Shown in pieces: positions 8,711 to 17,428 of a DNA stretch of 64,000 bases. A model generated the notes under the pieces. The model was not told where the DNA came from. It did not search any database and worked only from the letters and a program-made list of their open reading frames with translations. Position 1 is the first letter of the stretch. Each line of letters opens with the position of its first letter. The stretch covers positions 3,430,542-3,494,541 of the forward strand of contig NC_015856.1 of NCBI RefSeq assembly GCF_000221045.1, given 5' to 3'. The translations under genes were made by a program, and so were the position numbers. The stretch is from Collimonas fungivorans Ter331. Lineage in GTDB: Bacteria; Pseudomonadota; Gammaproteobacteria; Burkholderiales; Burkholderiaceae_D.

Positions 8711-10597
8711 TTATTGCCAGGCGCCGCGCAAAGCCTGCACCTGCTGCTGCAGATATTCCGGCGTCGCCTGCTCCGCCGCCACCGGCTCGCCGACCGCCAG
8801 CTGCAAGGCCGACAATGGGCCGCGCTTGAACGAACGCTGGAACGGATTACCGGCGCTGCGGGTCCACATGCTGCCCCACAAGCCGCTCAGGGCCATCGGG
8901 ATCACCGGCACCGGCGTGCGTTCGACGATTTTCTTGATGCCGCCGCGGAATTCGTTCATTTCGCCGGTGCTGGTCAGTTTGCCTTCCGGGAAAATGCAGA
9001 CCAGGTCGCCGTCTTCCAGCGCCGCAGCGATCTGGTCAAAGGCGCGCTCCATCAGTTGCGGATTCTCCTTGGCCGGCGCAATCGGGATCGCCTTGGCGGT
9101 CTTGAACAGCCAGGCCAGCACCGGGATCTTGAAAATCCGGTGATCCATGACGAAGCGGATAGGGCGCGGGCTGGCCGCCATGATCACGATCGCATCGACG
9201 TAGCTGACGTGGTTGCAGACCAGCACCGCGGCACCCTCGTCCGGAATACGGTCGCGGTCGACGGTATGCACGCGGTGGATGGTATGGATCAGTATCCAGG
9301 CCACAAAACGGACCAGGTATTCCGGCACCACGGTGAAGATGTACAGCGCCACCAGCGCATTCAGGATCGCCGTCACCAGGAAAATCTGCGGGATGGTGAA
9401 ACCGGATTGCAACAGCACCATCGCTACCAGCGCCGCCACCACCATGAACAAGGCGTTCATGATATTCATGCCGGCGATGGTGCGCGACAAGTGCCGGCGG
9501 TCGCAGCGGGTCTGGATCACCGCGAACAGCGGCACGATGTACAAGCCGCCGAACAGGCCGATCATTACGCAGTCGAACAGGATGCGCCAGCTGCCGTGCT
9601 GCTGCACGAACCCGGCCATGTCGACCGCCGTAGTATTGGTATAGCCGACGCTGGCCAGGAACAGGTCAAGGCCGAACACCGACAGGCCGATCGCGCCAAA
9701 CGGCACCAGGCCGATTTCCACCTTGTGGCCCGACAAGCGTTCGCACAGCAGCGAGCCGGCGCCGACGCCGAGCGAGAACACCGTCAGCAGCAGCACAAAA
9801 ACGCTGTGGTCGCCGTGCAGGTAGTTTTTTGCATACAAGGGAAATTGCGCCAGCACGATGGCGCCGTAAAACCAGAACCAGGAATTGGCCAGCATGGCCA
9901 GGAACACCGGCCGGTTCTTGCGCGAAAAACCCAGGTTGCGTACGGTTTCGGTAACCGGGTTCCAGTTGATCTTGAGCCCCGGTTCCGCCGCCGGCGTCAG
10001 CGGGATGCCGCGGCTGAACAGCCAGCCTACGATCGCAATCGCCACCGTGCCGCCGGCCACCAGTTCGATGCCCCACGGCTTGTGCACCACCAGCACCGCA
10101 CCCAGCACTTCGCCCAGCAGGATGCCGACGAAGGTTCCCATCTCGATGATGCCGTTGCCGCCGACCAGCTCGTCCTGGCGCAGCTGCTGCGGCAGGTAGG
10201 CGTACTTGACCGGCCCGAAGATGGTCGAATGGATGCCCATGCCGACCACCGCCAGGATCAGCAGCCACAAGGTATGCGTCATCCAGCCGGCGGCGGCGAT
10301 CGCCATGATGATGATTTCCAGCACCTTGACGTAGCGCGCCAGGCGCGATTTCTCGAACTTGTCGGCGAGCTGGCCGGCGGTCGCCGAAAACACCACGAAC
10401 GGCAGGATGAACAAGCCCGGGATCAGGTTGTTCAGCAAGCTGACGTCCATGCTGGTCCAGCTCAGCGCTTCATAAGTCAGGATCGTCAGCAAGGCGGTCT
10501 TGAAGACATTGTCGTTGAACGCGCCGAAAAACTGGGTCCAGAAGAAAGGAGCGAAACGGCGCTGGCGCAGCAGGGAAAATTGACTGGATTTGGACAT
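8711..10597 (-). CDS. MFS transporter fused to 1-acylglycerol-3-phosphate acyltransferase (LplT-PlsC type)
   Basis: A 628-residue two-module protein. Residues 1 to about 420 are a 12-helix MFS domain with the LplT-like opening FFWTQFFGAFNDNVFKTALL. Residues about 430-628 are a PlsC acyltransferase with the catalytic NHVSYVD (H-x4-D) and substrate-site FPEGKLTSTGEM motifs. In relatives the chain often continues into an acyl-ACP synthetase (Aas) domain; here it stops after PlsC. The likely role is flipping lysophospholipid across the inner membrane and reacylating it. It lies downstream of the CBS gene, separated by a strong terminator. Confidence 0.92.
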   Translation of the reverse strand: MSKSSQFSLLRQRRFAPFFWTQFFGAFNDNVFKTALLTILTYEALSWTSMDVSLLNNLIPGLFILPFVVFSATAGQLADKFEKSRLARYVKVLEIIIMAIAAAGWMTHTLWLLILAVVGMGIHSTIFGPVKYAYLPQQLRQDELVGGNGIIEMGTFVGILLGEVLGAVLVVHKPWGIELVAGGTVAIAIVGWLFSRGIPLTPAAEPGLKINWNPVTETVRNLGFSRKNRPVFLAMLANSWFWFYGAIVLAQFPLYAKNYLHGDHSVFVLLLTVFSLGVGAGSLLCERLSGHKVEIGLVPFGAIGLSVFGLDLFLASVGYTNTTAVDMAGFVQQHGSWRILFDCVMIGLFGGLYIVPLFAVIQTRCDRRHLSRTIAGMNIMNALFMVVAALVAMVLLQSGFTIPQIFLVTAILNALVALYIFTVVPEYLVRFVAWILIHTIHRVHTVDRDRIPDEGAAVLVCNHVSYVDAIVIMAASPRPIRFVMDHRIFKIPVLAWLFKTAKAIPIAPAKENPQLMERAFDQIAAALEDGDLVCIFPEGKLTSTGEMNEFRGGIKKIVERTPVPVIPMALSGLWGSMWTRSAGNPFQRSFKRGPLSALQLAVGEPVAAEQATPEYLQQQVQALRGAWQ

Positions 10598-10669
10598 GGG
10601 TAAGCTAAGGTGAGGGGTGCGTGCTATGGCAAGTGATTATTGTTTTAATATTTTTCGGGCAGCTTACAC

Positions 10670-10708
10670 AAAAAAACCGTTTGCGGCATCATTCTGCCGC
10701 AAACGGTT
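10670..10708 (-). terminator. intrinsic terminator of the CBS-domain gene
   Basis: On the minus strand a perfect 14-bp stem (arms 10675-10688 and 10695-10708, 6-nt loop) is followed directly by a run of seven T. It lies just after the CBS gene stop and before the MFS-PlsC gene, so it separates the two transcripts. Confidence 0.9.
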
Positions 10709-10729
10709 CCTGACAATCCATAACAAATA

Positions 10730-11176
10730 CTATTCGTCGGCGTTGGACGGCCAGTCGCGGATATAGGCCTTCAGCATCTTGTTTTCAAAACCCTGGGCGT
10801 CCAGCACCGCCTTGGCCACGTCGTAGAACGACATCACGCCCAGCAAGGTGCGGGCATCCATGATCGGCACATAACGCGCATGGCGCTCCAGCATGATGCG
10901 GCGCACTTCGTTGACTTCGGTATCGGGCGTGACGGTGATCGGGCTGTCGTCCATGTGCTTGCGCACCGTGTTGCTGCCGACCGCGCCGCCGTTCTGGTGG
11001 ATCGCATTCATCACTTCGCGGAAGGTCAGCATGCCTACCAGCGTCCCGAACTCCATCACCACCAGTGAACCGATATCCTTTTCCGCCATCGTGTTGACAG
11101 CCTCGATCAACGGCGTTTCCGGCGTCACGGTGTAAAGAATATTGCCTTTGACTTTGAGGATCTCAGAAACTTTCAT
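10730..11176 (-). CDS. tandem CBS-domain protein
   Basis: A 148-residue protein consisting of two CBS motifs (about 8-62 and 75-132) forming one Bateman module, with no catalytic domain attached. The second motif contains HARYVPIMDARTLLGVMSFYDVAK, the usual ligand-binding strand and helix. Such proteins bind adenosyl nucleotides and regulate partners; the partner is unknown. It is divergent from metY with a 148-bp gap and ends at a strong intrinsic terminator. Confidence 0.92.
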   Translation of the reverse strand: MKVSEILKVKGNILYTVTPETPLIEAVNTMAEKDIGSLVVMEFGTLVGMLTFREVMNAIHQNGGAVGSNTVRKHMDDSPITVTPDTEVNEVRRIMLERHARYVPIMDARTLLGVMSFYDVAKAVLDAQGFENKMLKAYIRDWPSNADE

Positions 11177-11324
11177 GGGGCCATCCTGCCTTTGCTTGGG
11201 TTATGCTTGCTTGTATTGCTTGTATCCAGAATGTAGCTTAAGCGGAGCCAAAAATCTACCGCGCAGCGCAGCATGAATAGAACAAGCCCTCATATAAGCA
11301 AGAATTGAAGGAGACAGCCACACC

Positions 11325-12647
11325 ATGAGCACCCCCCACTATCCCGGCTTCGACACCTTGTCGCTGCACGCCGGCAGCGTACCCGATCCAGCCACCGGCG
11401 CCCGCGCCACGCCGATTTACCTGACCTCGGCGTTTGTCTTCAAGGATTCCGACCAGGCAGCCTCGCTGTTCAACATGGAACGCGCCGGCCATGTGTATTC
11501 GCGCATTTCGAATCCGACCAACGCCGTGCTGGAAGAACGCATCGCCGCGCTGGAAGGCGGCGTCGCCGGGATTGCCGTCGCCAGCGGCCAGGCCGCCATG
11601 CACCTGGGGCTGGCCACCATCGCCGGCGCCGGTTCGCATATCGTGGCCTCGCGCGCCCTGTATGGCGGTTCGCACAACCTGCTGTCGTACACCATGAAGC
11701 GTTTCGGCATCGAAACCACCTTCGTCGACCCGAACGACCTCGATGCCTGGCGTGCGGCGATCCGTCCCAACACCAAAGCCCTGTTCGGCGAAACCCTCGG
11801 CAATCCTGGGCTGGACGTGCTGGACATCCCGCGCATCTCGGCCCTGGCGCATGAACATTACCTGCCGCTGATGGTCGACGCCACGTTTACCACGCCGTAC
11901 CTGCTGAAACCCTTCGAACACGGCGCCGACCTGGTGTTCCACTCCGCCACCAAGTTCCTGTGCGGCCATGGCACCGCGGTCGGCGGCCTGCTGGTGGACG
12001 GCGGCACTTTCGACTGGCAGCAGGCGTACGACAAAACCGGCCGCTTCGGCGAATTGTGCGAACCGTATGAAGGCTTCCACGGCATGGTGTTTTCCGAGGA
12101 ATCGACGGTGGCGCCGTTTTCGCTGCGCGCGCGGCGCGAAGGCTTGCGCGATTTCGGCGCGGTGATGAGTCCGCATAATGCGTTCGCCATCCTGCAAGGG
12201 ATAGAGACGCTGGCGCTGCGCATGGAAAAACATGTGGCCAACACCCGCAAGGTGGTCGAATTCCTGGCGGCGCACGCCGCGGTGGAATCGGTGGCCTATC
12301 CTGAACTGCCGTCGCATCCCGGCCATGCGCTGAGCAAGACGCTGCTGCCCAAAGGCTGCGGCGCGGTATTCTCGTTCAACCTCAAGGGCGACCGCGCCGC
12401 CGGCCAGCGCATGGTGGAATCGCTGAAAATATTCTCCCACCTGGCCAATGTCGGCGACGCCAAGTCGCTGGTCATCCATCCGGCCTCGACCACCCACTTC
12501 CGGGTGCCGAGCGAACAGCTGGCCGCCTCCGGCATTACCGAAGGCACGCTGCGGCTGTCGGTTGGCCTGGAGAACGTCGAAGACCTGATCGAAGACCTGG
12601 CTTACGGCCTCAAGATGTCGCAGCGCACTGAACGCAAGGGGAAATGA
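11325..12647 (+). CDS. metY: O-acetylhomoserine aminocarboxypropyltransferase (sulfhydrylase)
   Basis: A 440-residue PLP enzyme of the Cys/Met metabolism family. The PLP lysine is Lys210 in FHSATKFLCGHG. The N-terminal LHAGSVPDPATGARATPIY and the length (longer than MetB/MetC at about 390) fit the MetY branch, which makes homocysteine directly from O-acetylhomoserine and sulfide. GAAGGAGACAG precedes the ATG. It is followed after one base by the alpha/beta hydrolase gene, so the two form an operon. Substrate preference (acetyl versus succinyl homoserine) is not certain from sequence. Confidence 0.93.
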   Translation: MSTPHYPGFDTLSLHAGSVPDPATGARATPIYLTSAFVFKDSDQAASLFNMERAGHVYSRISNPTNAVLEERIAALEGGVAGIAVASGQAAMHLGLATIAGAGSHIVASRALYGGSHNLLSYTMKRFGIETTFVDPNDLDAWRAAIRPNTKALFGETLGNPGLDVLDIPRISALAHEHYLPLMVDATFTTPYLLKPFEHGADLVFHSATKFLCGHGTAVGGLLVDGGTFDWQQAYDKTGRFGELCEPYEGFHGMVFSEESTVAPFSLRARREGLRDFGAVMSPHNAFAILQGIETLALRMEKHVANTRKVVEFLAAHAAVESVAYPELPSHPGHALSKTLLPKGCGAVFSFNLKGDRAAGQRMVESLKIFSHLANVGDAKSLVIHPASTTHFRVPSEQLAASGITEGTLRLSVGLENVEDLIEDLAYGLKMSQRTERKGK

Positions 12648-12648
12648 G

Positions 12649-13518
12649 ATGCTGCTAAAAATACATGGCGCAGATAACCACAGCTATTGTTATACCGGCG
12701 GCAAAAGCTTCAACCCGGCACTGCCGACCGCGGTATTCATCCACGGCGGCCAGAACGACCACTCGGTCTGGATCCTGCAAACCCGCTATTTCGCCCATCA
12801 CGGTTTCGGCGTGCTGGCGCCGGACTTGCCGGGCCACGGCCGCAGCCAGGGTCCGGCCCTGGCCAGCATCGAGGAATTGGCAGGCTGGCTGGAATCCCTG
12901 CTGGATGCCGCCGGCGTCACCAAAGCCATCCTGATCGGCCACAGCATGGGTTCGCTGGTCGCCCTGGAGAGCGCCGGCCGCGCGGCCGGTTCCACGCGCA
13001 TCGCCGGCATTGCGCTGGTCGGCACCGCCTATCCGATGAAAGTCGCCGATGCGCTGCTCGATGCCGCCAACAATGACCAGCAGAGCGCGATCGACATGGT
13101 GAACATCTGGTCGCATTCGACCATGTCGCCCAAACCTTCCGCGCCCGGCCCGGGATTCTATGTGCAAGGCGCCAGCCAGCGCCTGATGCAGCGCATCGCG
13201 CGGCAGTCGGACAGCAAGCCGACCGTGTTCCATACCGACTTTGCCGCCTGCAACAACTATGCAAACGGCGAACAGGCGGCGCTAGCGGTGGCCTGCCCCA
13301 CCCTGTTCCTGCTCGGCCAGCGCGACGTCATGACGCCGGCCAAGGCGGCCGCCGGCCTGATTGCGGCGATCAAGCACGCCAAGGTAGTGCAGGTCGAGGC
13401 CAGCGGCCATGCCCTGATGGCGGAACAGCCGGATGCGGTGCTGGATCATCTGTACAGGTTTGCAACGGCAGCGCTGGGTTCGCCCACGGCGGTTGCGCCT
13501 GCCGCCATCGGGGGTTAA
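12649..13518 (+). CDS. alpha/beta hydrolase
   Basis: A 289-residue alpha/beta-fold hydrolase. The oxyanion HG motif lies in FIHGGQNDHSVW, the nucleophile elbow GHSMGS gives Ser99, an Asp lies in LGQRDVMTPAK, and the catalytic His is in EASGHALMAEQPD. There is no signal peptide, so it is cytoplasmic. It begins one base after the metY stop and is likely coupled to it. A link to methionine or homoserine ester metabolism is only guilt by association. The stop codon sits at the left edge of the AT-rich islet. Confidence 0.85.
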   Translation: MLLKIHGADNHSYCYTGGKSFNPALPTAVFIHGGQNDHSVWILQTRYFAHHGFGVLAPDLPGHGRSQGPALASIEELAGWLESLLDAAGVTKAILIGHSMGSLVALESAGRAAGSTRIAGIALVGTAYPMKVADALLDAANNDQQSAIDMVNIWSHSTMSPKPSAPGPGFYVQGASQRLMQRIARQSDSKPTVFHTDFAACNNYANGEQAALAVACPTLFLLGQRDVMTPAKAAAGLIAAIKHAKVVQVEASGHALMAEQPDAVLDHLYRFATAALGSPTAVAPAAIGG

Positions 13519-13524
13519 GCTTAA

Positions 13525-13911
13525 AGCACAGATACCGAAAAACGAGGATTCGCCAAGCGCTTACGCGAGACGCTCGCTAACGCTAATCCGGCGATTACGA
13601 CCGCTACAGAGTTGGCTACACAGTTTGCATTACGCTTTAAGGGCGGTTCAATCTCGCCTGCAGCAGTTCGCGAATGGTGGAATGGAGCGGCGATGCCGAC
13701 CGAGGACAAGTTAGAAGTTCTGGCGCATTGGCTTAAAGTGCCGTCTCATTGGTTACGATACGGGGAAGCGCCAAAGAGCAAGAAAGGTGAATCTCAAGGC
13801 GAAGCCTCAACGGCAGAAGAGATTATGCTGTTGCAGAGATGGCGCATGCTACCTGTTAGCCGCAGAAAAATTGTTCTGACCTTACTCGCAGACCTGAGCA
13901 AAGATAGTTAG
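13525..13911 (+). pseudogene. phage-type transcriptional regulator, 5'-truncated
   Basis: The frame is open from an in-frame TAA at 13522-13524 and reads STDTEKRGFAKRLRETL, then a helix-turn-helix-like region (SISPAAVREWWNGAAMPTEDKL) and LAHWLKVPSHWLRYGE. This is the layout of small Cro/CI-like regulators of Burkholderiales prophages, which normally start with M-S-T-D. No ATG or GTG is in frame where the start is expected; the first usable codon is a TTG at 13612, which would drop the N-terminal helix and leave 99 residues. The natural start appears lost at the islet junction, 7 bp after the hydrolase stop. It may be non-functional or made in shortened form. Confidence 0.6.
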
Positions 13912-13926
13912 AACTGGGAGAGTCAC

Positions 13927-14529
13927 ATGAAATGCCATCAATGCAGTACGCCAGCACTCTACCAAATGGGGGACCAGCGCACTCCGTTATGCCTTTCCTG
14001 TTACTCAAAACTGATGCATATTCATCAGCAACAGCTTGAGAATGCAGAGCGCATGATGAATTATTATAGCGACCAAATGTCGGAGGTAGCCGGGTTGCCC
14101 CCGATGGGTCCTCGATTTGCGCCACGCCCACGCCCAGTAGTCGTAGAGGAGCTGAAATTGAACAATATCAACGTCACCGACAGTGTAGTTGGAACAATCA
14201 ACACCGGCTCCATAGGTACAGTCGATCAATCAATTACTGTACTCACGCAGACAGGCGAACCAGCTCTTGCTGATGCTATAAAAGCCCTATCCGATGCAAT
14301 TCTTGAGAGCAAAGATTTAACCGACGCTCAAAGAAGCGAATTGGTTGATAGCCTTAGCGTCATTGCTCAAGAGGCGGCAACACCAAAAGAAACGAGGCGC
14401 AACTCTGTCGCAATGACGCTATTAGAACGGGCAATGAAAATCACTGCACTAGCTGGAGACATATCCGGTATCTGCCAAAAGTGGTGGCCTATTTTGGTTG
14501 CTGCATTTTCTGCGATGAATGCCAGCTAA
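13927..14529 (+). CDS. zinc-ribbon protein with a beta-rich middle and hydrophobic C-terminus
   Basis: A 200-residue protein with no confident family name. Cys3, Cys6, Cys22 and Cys25 form a treble-clef or ribbon-like Zn site. Residues about 75-105 hold a T/V/N-rich repeat (NINVTDSVVGTINTGS) of short beta-strand character, followed by helices rich in Ala, Asp and Glu (about 110-155). The C-terminus (about 165-195) is hydrophobic and could touch the membrane. I recall similar Asn/Val/Gly-rich segments in small proteins of defence islands, but this is memory only. GGGAG precedes the ATG. It lies 26 nt upstream of the HEPN gene and is probably translated from the same mRNA. Confidence 0.75.
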   Translation: MKCHQCSTPALYQMGDQRTPLCLSCYSKLMHIHQQQLENAERMMNYYSDQMSEVAGLPPMGPRFAPRPRPVVVEELKLNNINVTDSVVGTINTGSIGTVDQSITVLTQTGEPALADAIKALSDAILESKDLTDAQRSELVDSLSVIAQEAATPKETRRNSVAMTLLERAMKITALAGDISGICQKWWPILVAAFSAMNAS

Positions 14530-14555
14530 TTGGCTTAGTGGATCGAGAATTTTCC

Positions 14556-16274
14556 ATGATTGACGACATCGATTTTTCCAAAAAATACGAATACAACGTA
14601 GATGTTTACCACGATGATTTGGGGGAGCTTGGAAACGCCACATTATCGTTCGGTGCAGGTAACCTAGTACATCTACATTTCAAAAACTGGCTTTCATGCC
14701 GAGCACTGGAAGATGAGAAAACTCATAGGATAGTCAAAGCAAAAACAAGCAACAATGAGTTCTTTACACTTTTTGACTGCGTGCTTTCTCATTCCACGCT
14801 ATACGCGAACTACGTTATCGCGGGGGACGTTACAGATGAATTCAAGTGTATAGAAATTCGATACAGCAACATATCTGAATGGTTCATGTCGGATCAGGGC
14901 TTGAAAGGCGAAATTGGCAAGACTCTAAAATGGGTTAACACGACGCAGCAATTTTTCGTCTCAGTCAAAACCAATGAAGAGGAATTTTCGTTAACCAGCA
15001 AGTCTATGAATTCGATCACTCAATCTGGCGAAAATTATTCAATCAACGAGCATATACTGTTCAGTTTTGAGCGCCTCGACGCCAGATTCGCTGTCCAAGA
15101 TGTAAAGGATAAGGCATATGAACTCTCAAATTTTCTGTCCATACTTATTGCCTACCCACTATCCATCGTCAGCATACAAGTAGAGTGCGAAAACGAACGC
15201 ACTCATTGCGCATATTTCCCGACATTCAAAAAAGTGGAACGAGACGAATCAAAGAACAATTTTTGGCTCGAATGCCTAATATCAAAGTCAGAGCTTGATG
15301 GAAAATGGCAGGCAATATTTGAAAACTACTATAAGTCTGTATATCGAAAAATTTCTTGGTTTCGCCTCGCAGGGATGCAGAGATACGAGGGTTTCTGGGA
15401 GTACAAGACATTAGGTTATGTCACCTTGTTGGACAAATATGTTACTGAGTTTTCGAAGGCAAATGGACTAAAAACCACTATTCCCGGAAATGGCAACATA
15501 AAAAAATTGGGCACTGAACTAACAAAAATAAAGCCATCTATTAACGACAATCTTCATAACCGAATTATGAAGATTGCGGACAGTATTTTCTCCAAAAAAC
15601 GAGAGCCAAATTTTATTGAAAAATATGAATTCACAATGAACGCCACCAATAGCGACATTGTGAAAATCATTAACCTTTCGGCAGCAGATTTTAAAAGAAT
15701 AAAAGACCTACGGGATGCCATTGCTCATGGCCACGCTCTTGAAATGACCGATAACGATTACGACAGAATGCCTGTAATCGTAGCCAAGATTGCTCTTTTG
15801 TTGACCTATTGGGCGTTTATAGATTTTGGATTAAAATCCGACGATTTCATGAATTGCCTTACACGCAATCACAATCAGCTGAGACGCCGAGCCGACCCTG
15901 ATCTAGTGCATCTCGCAAGAATAAGAAATCCGGAAAAATTTTTCATGATTTCACAAGAGGAGTTTGAAAAAATTTCAAGAGTTCGAAATTTTTTGCTTGG
16001 CGCGTGTTTCACTGAAGATGCTCAGGGCGCCCTTCAATATTCAGAACAGCATGCTGAGACTTGCCAAAAATGGTGGAAAAATTCCTCGAAAAAAACTGGT
16101 CGCATCTATGCACACAAAGATATATTTAGCGTAAAAAAGAAACAACTAAAAATCGTATATGACGCCTATGTCGAGTGCGGAGATAAGCAGCTAGTGTGCA
16201 GCCCTCTCTATATTTTCACGGACAGTATTTCATCAAGTAGCGGTGATATTCTGGCACAATCAAACTCAGGTTAG
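14556..16274 (+). CDS. ApeA-like HEPN-domain protein, candidate anti-phage RNase
   Basis: A 572-residue protein. The N-terminal half (about 1-290) is beta-rich and resembles the ApeA N-terminal domain. The region about 300-430 is helical and contains RDAIAHG, giving the HEPN R-x4-H ribonuclease motif at Arg386 and His391. ApeA of E. coli is an abortive-infection HEPN protein of about 450-500 residues; this one has a further C-terminal segment (about 430-572) that I cannot assign. The start at 14556 is preferred over an upstream in-frame GTG at 14481, which would overlap the zinc-ribbon gene by 49 nt. The AT-rich composition and unusual codon use indicate horizontal gain. The defence role is inferred from the motif and context. 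Confidence 0.75.
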   Translation: MIDDIDFSKKYEYNVDVYHDDLGELGNATLSFGAGNLVHLHFKNWLSCRALEDEKTHRIVKAKTSNNEFFTLFDCVLSHSTLYANYVIAGDVTDEFKCIEIRYSNISEWFMSDQGLKGEIGKTLKWVNTTQQFFVSVKTNEEEFSLTSKSMNSITQSGENYSINEHILFSFERLDARFAVQDVKDKAYELSNFLSILIAYPLSIVSIQVECENERTHCAYFPTFKKVERDESKNNFWLECLISKSELDGKWQAIFENYYKSVYRKISWFRLAGMQRYEGFWEYKTLGYVTLLDKYVTEFSKANGLKTTIPGNGNIKKLGTELTKIKPSINDNLHNRIMKIADSIFSKKREPNFIEKYEFTMNATNSDIVKIINLSAADFKRIKDLRDAIAHGHALEMTDNDYDRMPVIVAKIALLLTYWAFIDFGLKSDDFMNCLTRNHNQLRRRADPDLVHLARIRNPEKFFMISQEEFEKISRVRNFLLGACFTEDAQGALQYSEQHAETCQKWWKNSSKKTGRIYAHKDIFSVKKKQLKIVYDAYVECGDKQLVCSPLYIFTDSISSSSGDILAQSNSG

Positions 16275-16302
16275 AACCCTATCAGCCATTAACCACCGCT
16301 CC

Positions 16303-16791
16303 CTAACGGATGCCTTGAGTATATGGATTGTAATCACGAGAGGTCTTTGGAGTTGACCTCTGCCGGGGATTAACAGGAAATTCGGCCGCACAACCCGTGC
16401 AGCGAAACGCTCCGGTGTAAGTACGATTGTCTTGCAGAATTTGAATCTGTTGCTTCTCCATGCAACTAGGACAAGCAAAATGTTTAGGTTCGCTTTTTGC
16501 TTCGTAAACTGTCGCACCGCCAGCCGTTTTCGTAAGTTCATAGGACGTGCGACGGGTCTCCCAGTTTTCAATAGCTCCCACCTTCTTCCGCAACGACTCA
16601 TTTTCCGACTGGTACTTAAACAGTTCCTCCCGAAGCTCGAATAAAACATCTTGGGCTTGCCCAAGCTTCGTCAGCGCCTCAATTACTTTACTTCGAGTTT
16701 CTTGCTCAACTTTGCCTTCAATCAATGCACTGAACAAATCTTTTCCAAATTTCAACCCACTATATGCCGCGCCGATTGAAGCAATGTCCAT
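16303..16791 (-). CDS. coiled-coil protein with C-terminal zinc ribbon, function unknown
   Basis: A 162-residue protein. The N-terminus MDIASIGAAYSGLKFGKDLF is amphipathic, residues about 28-75 form a Glu/Lys-rich coiled coil, and CPSC plus CTGC (about 105-130) make a two-knuckle zinc ribbon, followed by a basic Pro/Arg/Ser tail. The ATG at 16791 has a perfect AGGAGG 4 nt upstream, so it is preferred to an ATG at 16815. Proteins of this layout are common in prophages and islets, with no known activity. It is convergent with the HEPN gene (28-bp gap) and downstream of the membrane-protein gene. Confidence 0.75.
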   Translation of the reverse strand: MDIASIGAAYSGLKFGKDLFSALIEGKVEQETRSKVIEALTKLGQAQDVLFELREELFKYQSENESLRKKVGAIENWETRRTSYELTKTAGGATVYEAKSEPKHFACPSCMEKQQIQILQDNRTYTGAFRCTGCAAEFPVNPRQRSTPKTSRDYNPYTQGIR

Positions 16792-16855
16792 GGTACCTCC
16801 TATGATCAACGTCATGTTAGAACTTAATTTCAGCCCGTCCCAATGAATTTTACAA

Positions 16856-17428
16856 TTAAGGCTTAATCTGAACTATTCGTTCGACGGGAACGAAATCAAA
16901 GTCATGCTTGTTTAAGGACGCCGATAGAGAAACGATACTATTAACTGGCAATACAATGCTTGTCATGTCGTCAAACTCGGAATTGGGTAGAAATATATAT
17001 CCGTCCGTGTCCTTCGGCATCAGGTCAATTTTAGTAATCAACTTGCCCTTCTCGATATCCATCTCCGTACCCGACTTCACATCAGGAAGCTCTCTCACAG
17101 TTAAGTTGTAGCTGTCCTTATCCTTTTGATTGAATTCGATTGTGGAGGCTCTGGGGTTCTTGGACTTCACATGAACAACGAGCAATCGTAGATTATCATG
17201 GTCTTTGTATGGGAGCACTTCCGTTGTCATGTCTAGGTTAATCATCCAGCCATCGTTACCACCTAGATCGAATTGATACCATGCCCAATAACCAGCAACT
17301 CCAATTGCTGCTATCGAAGCGAGCTTAAGAACCAACTCAACTATTGGCGTTATGCGGGCTACCCAACCCATCTTAAGCACGGCTTGTTTTAATGTGACAG
17401 ACGGACTTGAATTGCGTTGCGGCTTCAA
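16856..17428 (-). CDS. single-pass membrane protein of unknown function
   Basis: A 190-residue protein. After a basic N-terminal stretch (about 1-28), one strong membrane helix (about 30-50, LVLKLASIAAIGVAGYWAWY) anchors a soluble beta-rich domain of about 135 residues. I recognise no family. The low GC content matches the rest of the islet. It is followed by the coiled-coil/zinc-ribbon gene 64 nt later on the same strand, so the two may form a unit transcribed toward the HEPN gene. Confidence 0.7.
   Translation of the reverse strand: MKPQRNSSPSVTLKQAVLKMGWVARITPIVELVLKLASIAAIGVAGYWAWYQFDLGGNDGWMINLDMTTEVLPYKDHDNLRLLVVHVKSKNPRASTIEFNQKDKDSYNLTVRELPDVKSGTEMDIEKGKLITKIDLMPKDTDGYIFLPNSEFDDMTSIVLPVNSIVSLSASLNKHDFDFVPVERIVQIKP

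Noticed and set aside
8714-10603. 629-codon plus-strand frame opposite the MFS-PlsC fusion
   Set aside because: Same antisense high-GC artefact; the minus strand has intact MFS and H-x4-D acyltransferase motifs.
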